Source: Chrysemys picta bellii
Taxonomy: Eukaryota; Chordata; Testudines; Emydidae
Assembly: GCF_011386835.1 (NCBI RefSeq)
Contig: NC_088800.1
Coordinates: 23,736,572 to 23,800,571, forward strand
Length of the DNA stretch: 64,000 nucleotides
Direction of reading: 5' to 3'
Shown: positions 60,429-64,000 of the stretch, in pieces
Layout: every line of letters starts with the position of its first letter
Position numbering within the stretch: position 1 is the stretch's first letter
Made by a program: the position numbers and the translations under genes
Notes under the pieces: generated by a model
Told to the model about the DNA's origin: nothing
The model's input: only the letters and a program-made list of their open reading frames with translations
The model's database searches: none

Positions 60429-60757
60429 AGGGAAACACTGGGCGTCCCCAGGTCATAACAGGTAGACACTGGGCGTCCCCAGGTCAAGACAGATAAAGTC
60501 CCCACTGGACTGTTCCTACCTTATCCAAGGGTCCGGTTCTGCACCGTCGCCCTATCCATGGGACCGGTTCCCCACCGTCGCCCGCAGCTGCTTCTCCACT
60601 ACTCGAGCGCGTTGCACCGTTGTGCCCTCCGGGGTCGACCAAACCACGTCTCCGCCGAGGCCCCCGGTAAAGTCACCGGTGCGCGCTGGGCGTCGGTCGT
60701 CGCCGCAATCTGTCGACCTCTGAGAGGGGTCCGGGCAAGGCTAAATTTCAGCCTCGA
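60429..60757 (-). other. Proviral leader with two 31-bp tandem duplications
   Basis: GC-rich, CpG-rich leader between primer site and gag. Units 60435-60465 and 60466-60496 match over their first 21 bases. Units 60522-60552 and 60553-60583 differ at four of 31 positions. The packaging signal would be expected here, but I cannot locate it from sequence alone. Confidence 0.65.
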
Positions 60758-60775
60758 GCCCCACGTTGGGCGCCA
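60758..60775 (-). promoter_or_regulatory. Primer binding site for tRNA-Lys1,2
   Basis: On the minus strand TGGCGCCCAACGTGGGGC, an 18-nt complement of the 3' end of tRNA-Lys1,2 (as in Mason-Pfizer-type viruses), starting four bases inside the 5' LTR. Proline, glycine or glutamine primers are more usual for gammaretroviruses. Confidence 0.85.
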
Positions 60776-60876
60776 AAACTGTTGCCAGCACAGAGTGCCC
60801 GAGGCAAAGCAACAGCGGGTTCGTTGCCCGGTGTGCTTCGCGCCAATAAACACACCAGGGGGAGAAGCAAACAAAG

Positions 60877-60961
60877 TTTATTTGGGATCCCAAAGCGGTG
60901 CAAGGAGACAGGCACATCTCAGATCAAGCACATTAACAGGAACAGTTTTTCTTCTTTTATA
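60877..60961 (-). promoter_or_regulatory. LTR core promoter and polyadenylation signal
   Basis: On the minus strand, TATAAAA (60961-60955) is followed about 75 nt later by AATAAA (60882-60877). The R region would lie around and after these. The spacing fits a gammaretrovirus-type LTR with a short R. Confidence 0.7.
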
Positions 60962-61344
60962 CATTTTGCAGTTAAGCCTCACCCCCCCCTTTCCCCTCTA
61001 GCCCTCCCTTTCTCCCCCCCTTCCTCCCTCTACCCCTCCCATCCCTGGTAATAGTTAAGTCATTCTTGGCAGCTATAAGCCTAGCTTGTTAGTAACTTCT
61101 TTAAACTGTTATCTTGTCCTTTTTCCCTTCAGCCAGAAACATGCAGGCCTCATTATTACCGCTTGAGCAGGGGGTTGCACACAGATAACTGGTTGCTTAC
61201 ATATTCCAATTGCACCTGGCTTTTGAGGTTGATTAGAGTTTAAACATGGAAGGATAGAGTTTGGTTCACTTAGGCCTAGTGCAGGAAGCTTCATTGACAC
61301 TTAGTGGCCTTCCACCCTCCCGAGTTACCTAGGGTGAGGCCTAG

Positions 61345-61352
61345 TGACGTCA
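61345..61352. promoter_or_regulatory. CRE-like palindrome TGACGTCA at the start of U3
   Basis: A perfect CREB/ATF consensus four bases from the 5' LTR edge, repeated at 56094-56101 in the 3' LTR. Binding is inferred from sequence only. Confidence 0.5.
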
Positions 61353-61355
61353 ACA

Positions 61356-61359
61356 AATC
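61356..61359. repeat. 4-bp target duplication, right side
   Basis: AATC directly outside the 5' LTR; the partner is at 55525-55528. Confidence 0.8.
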
Positions 61360-62096
61360 TGACCAGTATCATACATTTTAATCTTTATTACCTTGACCCT
61401 GCACAATGACCAAGGAGAGTTTGGCAATAAAATGGCGATACAGAAAAGCATTTCCATATTTAAAGCCGTATCCAGGAGACAAGATGCAATCTTCTGGAGA
61501 GAGAAAGTCCCAAAAGGCTGCATATGGGGAGTATAAATAGAGCGAAGCTCTACAAGACAAGTTGTCCAGTAGGGAAGGGCAAAACAAACAAAAATGCTCT
61601 GCACTCAGTACTTACAGAGCTGTTCAGTGAAGATGGAGCGGGGAGTATTCTCATAGACATTCACCTGCCATGCCAGTAGTGCTGCTCCGTATTCTCTTCC
61701 CCCTGCCCCAAATGGTACTATGCAATTTCCAGAAGTTATTACAGCGCGGCTGGAAATAAGTAGGATCTGATACCGATTTAAAAAGGAAAGCAACAAAAGC
61801 ATGTGTTTGTGCATGGGCTTCTCCTACACAGCTGCTCCCTGATTTTTGTCTATATCATGGAGGGATGAACAGCACATTGCTGCTGAGTAGGCAGGCCCCT
61901 CTCCCTGAGGCATGAGGCTGTCTTGTGACCTCCTCTCTTCCTTTACCCTGATTGCCACTAGAAGAGTTAGGAGTCTTTATCCCACTGAAATCCATTCAGA
62001 ACTGTCAGCCAGAGAGAGGGTGATTCCGGGCTCCAATAGCCACTGTGTGACTTTAAGCCATAGATCAAGGTAGGGGTGATGTGGAAGTATATTGCT
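61360..62096. other. Unassigned sequence
   Basis: No feature recognised after the provirus. Confidence 0.5.
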
Positions 62097-62222
62097 TAGA
62101 TTGTAAGCTCTTTGTGGCAGGGACTGTCTTTTTGTTCTGTGTTTGTGCAGTGCCTATCACAGTGGGGTCCTGGTTGTGAGGAGGGCTCCTCGGTGCTATG
62201 GTAATACAACAATAATAATAGC
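62097..62222 (-). repeat. MIR/L2-like SINE tail
   Basis: TTAGATTGTAAGCTCTTTGT, GGCAGGGACTGTCTTTTTGT, TGTGTTTGTGCAGTGCC, GTGGGGTCCTGG, ending AACAATAATAATA. Best preserved copy of this family in the window. Confidence 0.7.
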
Positions 62223-63494
62223 TCAGTGGTTGGGACAAGCATAATCTGCAGCTCATTAATGATCAGCCACCAACGCTTCCCACCAAAGGCGAGAAATGAG
62301 AGTATTTTGAGAGCTATTGAACACTCCCCAGATTTTTCCAGTGGATCAGCATAAAGTTTAGCACCACCGTTTCTGTAATTGTGATGCATTGAGAAAAGCC
62401 ACTGTTCAGTAGCCAGCAAACTTATAATATTATCTGTACGATGTGGTGGTCTTCAGAAAAAGGCTGGAAGTTGGTTCAAGATCTACTAGAATTTTATTCC
62501 TTCTTTGTTCAGTTAAATGTATGTATTTCTGCATTTTCTGTCTCTCTTTAAAATATATTTTCTGCATCTTTAAATTCCTAGGATTCTGTTGCCTGCAAAG
62601 GTAGCTGCCATTTTCTGAAGCCAAGCTATTACTGCATATTAGAATGGAGATTCATTCTGTGCTCTCTCATGTAGACATTATTTTTGTTTCGTCTTATTAT
62701 TGTTATTTTCCTTTAATCAACCATAAATGTCCTTCAATATATGGTAGCTCTTGGTATATGGGAAACATAACAAAATGTTGATGCTGGGGTCTAGAAGGTA
62801 GCTCAGACAAAGTGCATAAGCAAAGTTGAGAGAGCTCCTACTTAAAAGGAAGAAAACCAAAAGAAAGGTAAAATGTCCACAAATGGAAACTTGGAAGGAT
62901 TTCAATGTAATGAAAGAGTGAAATGACAGGATCATATATTCAGAAACTTGAACAGTATTTTTATACTATAATGACCGGAAAAAATTGAATACCAGGAGGA
63001 ATTAGTAGGGGTATCTAAAACAATGTGTACCAAAAAACCCAAACAAACTGAAAGATGTAATTTTTCATCTGAGAAATTAAATAGAAGGAGATAAACTCTT
63101 AATTTCTTGCTCCCACTTCTTGACATTGTTGACCAGTATATGCTGGCTGACCTATAATAATATGTATTATCTTCAATGAGCTCCAATTACATTAAGCACA
63201 GTGATATAACCTAAATTGGCCTATAACATAATCCCGTTCACTTATGCTAAATATCCCATAATGCCTTGCATTTGCTGACGTAAGCATTTGGCTTAACAGA
63301 CAGGAAACTTATCAAAATCAAGATACATTTGTTTCATGTCTTAGCAGAAGCTAGGAAATTACCTCCACAGGCCAGTACCTGGAATCTTGTACACAAGACA
63401 AAGATAAGGAAGGAACAGAACAATAAGTTAGGGAATTGGGACAAACTGATGGGTTGGATTTTAGTGACGTGTAAAGAGAGGTGTAACTTCATTG
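62223..63494. other. Unassigned sequence
   Basis: No gene recognised. Open frames are at most 110 codons, with no domains. Confidence 0.5.
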
Positions 63495-63575
63495 AATCAT
63501 AGAATATCAGGAGGTCATCTAGTCCAACCCCCTCCTCAAAGCAGGATCAATCCCCAACTAAATCAGACTTGTAAA
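63495..63575 (-). mobile_element. CR1 fragment
   Basis: ATCATAGAATATCAGGAGGT, CATCTAGTCCAACCCCCTCC, TCAAAGCAGGATCAATCCCC. This is antisense CR1 3' UTR text with an internal deletion after ATATCAGG. Confidence 0.7.
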
Positions 63576-63869
63576 ACCATCATGTAAATAATTCCAGCTG
63601 AAATGTGTAACTTTGGGAGCACACCTTCTACATAAGGTGAATGTGACATTGCTCAGGAGATAGCTTCCCAGAGACTGGAATCATATAGTACCCTTTTCCT
63701 GTACTATATTATTATTATTATTTGATTATAGCAGTAAACCTGACTGACATTAGTTATTCGACATTTTGAGTATATTTCATTACAAACCAACGTGTGGTCA
63801 AGCAATTGACTATACAATTTATCAGCAACATTTTGGCAGCCTTTTATTCGTATCTGATCACCTCATAAT
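63576..63869. other. Unassigned sequence with a short ATT repeat
   Basis: A TATTATTATTATTATTT tract lies at about 63708-63723. Nothing else recognised. Confidence 0.5.
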
Positions 63870-63884
63870 CTTTACTGTATTTAT

Positions 63885-64000
63885 CCTCACAAAACCCCTG
63901 TGCTATAGTGAAGTACTATTACCTCTATTTTAAAGATGGAAAACCGAGGCACAGAAAGACTAAATGACTTGCCCAAGGTCACACAGGAAGTTTGTGGCAG
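63885..64000 (+). repeat. MIR element running off the window end
   Basis: TCTATTTTAAAGATGGAAAA, CCGAGGCACAGAAAGACTAA, ATGACTTGCCCAAGGTCACA, CAGGAAGTTTGTGGCAG. Canonical MIR core, truncated by the window edge. Confidence 0.8.

Larger units (their letters stand above)
55529..61355 (-). mobile_element. Class I (gammaretrovirus-like) endogenous provirus, complete but defective
   Basis: A 5827-bp provirus on the minus strand: 5' LTR (60780-61355), tRNA-Lys1,2 primer site, leader, gag, pro-pol, env remnant, polypurine tract, 3' LTR (55529-56104). AATC abuts both ends (55525-55528 and 61356-61359), a 4-bp duplication typical of gammaretroviruses. The LTRs are 576 bp each and I could find no difference between them, so the insertion is recent. 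In contrast, the body is broken: large deletions in capsid, reverse transcriptase and integrase, in-frame stops in gag, and a second integrase C-terminus placed between reverse transcriptase and integrase. A normal relative would be about 8-9 kb. It cannot encode a working virus; it must have been copied with proteins supplied by another element. Confidence 0.9.
60780..61355 (-). repeat. 5' LTR of the provirus
   Basis: 576 bp, TGTTG...CAACA on either strand. Read on the minus strand it starts with a CRE palindrome and holds a TATA box and a polyadenylation signal. The region near 60980-61040 is a pyrimidine-rich (plus strand) tract of C runs, i.e. a purine-rich tract in U3. It matches the 3' LTR base for base by eye at a constant offset of 5251. 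Confidence 0.9.

Noticed and set aside
60558..61001. 147-codon plus-strand frame across the leader and LTR
   Set aside because: Antisense to the provirus. Its LTR part is repeated identically in the 3' LTR, so it is LTR DNA read in a chance frame.

Overview
The window reads as intergenic or intronic DNA of a non-avian reptile, most likely a turtle. The basis is AT-rich sequence with relict MIR/CORE-SINE-like fragments, CR1 LINEs ending in the TTCTTATG-type tail, Penelope-like element (PLE) pieces and several palindromic miniature DNA transposons. I know these together from turtle genomes; this is recognition, not a search. I found no host protein-coding exon, tRNA, rRNA, CRISPR array or bacterial-type operon. 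Nearly every open frame is short and matches nothing I recognise. The frames I can name all belong to mobile elements.

Layout. 1-8.2 kb: a CpG-rich palindromic MITE, an old PLE terminal fragment, a repeat family that recurs at 12.7-13.3 kb, and plain sequence. 8.2-14 kb: a probable solo LTR (8176-8558), a 120-bp TA-flanked MITE (10743-10862) and other old repeats. 14-22.6 kb: two blocks that look like conserved non-coding DNA, a 267-bp MITE, the second 120-bp MITE, a pogo/Tigger-like relic and a CACTA-like DNA transposon (21172-22561) holding a truncated 192-codon zinc-finger ORF. 22.6-45 kb: mostly unique-looking sequence with a hAT MITE bearing a perfect 8-bp target duplication (30236-30433), an antisense CR1 3' end (32527-32995) and the second CpG-rich palindromic MITE (38301-38584). 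45.2-46.0 kb: a young, internally deleted PLE with an intact N-terminal ORF. 47.5-50.9 kb: a long, decayed CR1 interrupted by a second CR1 tail and by a 188-bp MITE. 55.5-61.4 kb: a complete but defective class I (gammaretrovirus-like) endogenous provirus on the minus strand. By eye its 576-bp LTRs are identical; it has a 4-bp target duplication, a tRNA-Lys1,2 primer site, and gag, pol and env remnants.

How the parts relate. No cellular pathway is visible; this is a record of successive insertions. The provirus and the PLE look youngest (identical LTRs; uninterrupted ORF and perfect 12-bp duplication). The CR1s, MIR-like fragments and foldback elements are older. Identical LTRs around an internally deleted, stop-containing body imply the provirus was copied in trans from an already defective genome. 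A second integrase C-terminus lies inside its pol region, so it appears to be a mosaic. Two old PLE fragments keep a hammerhead-like core on the minus strand. All family names rest on motif recognition, because no database search was possible.
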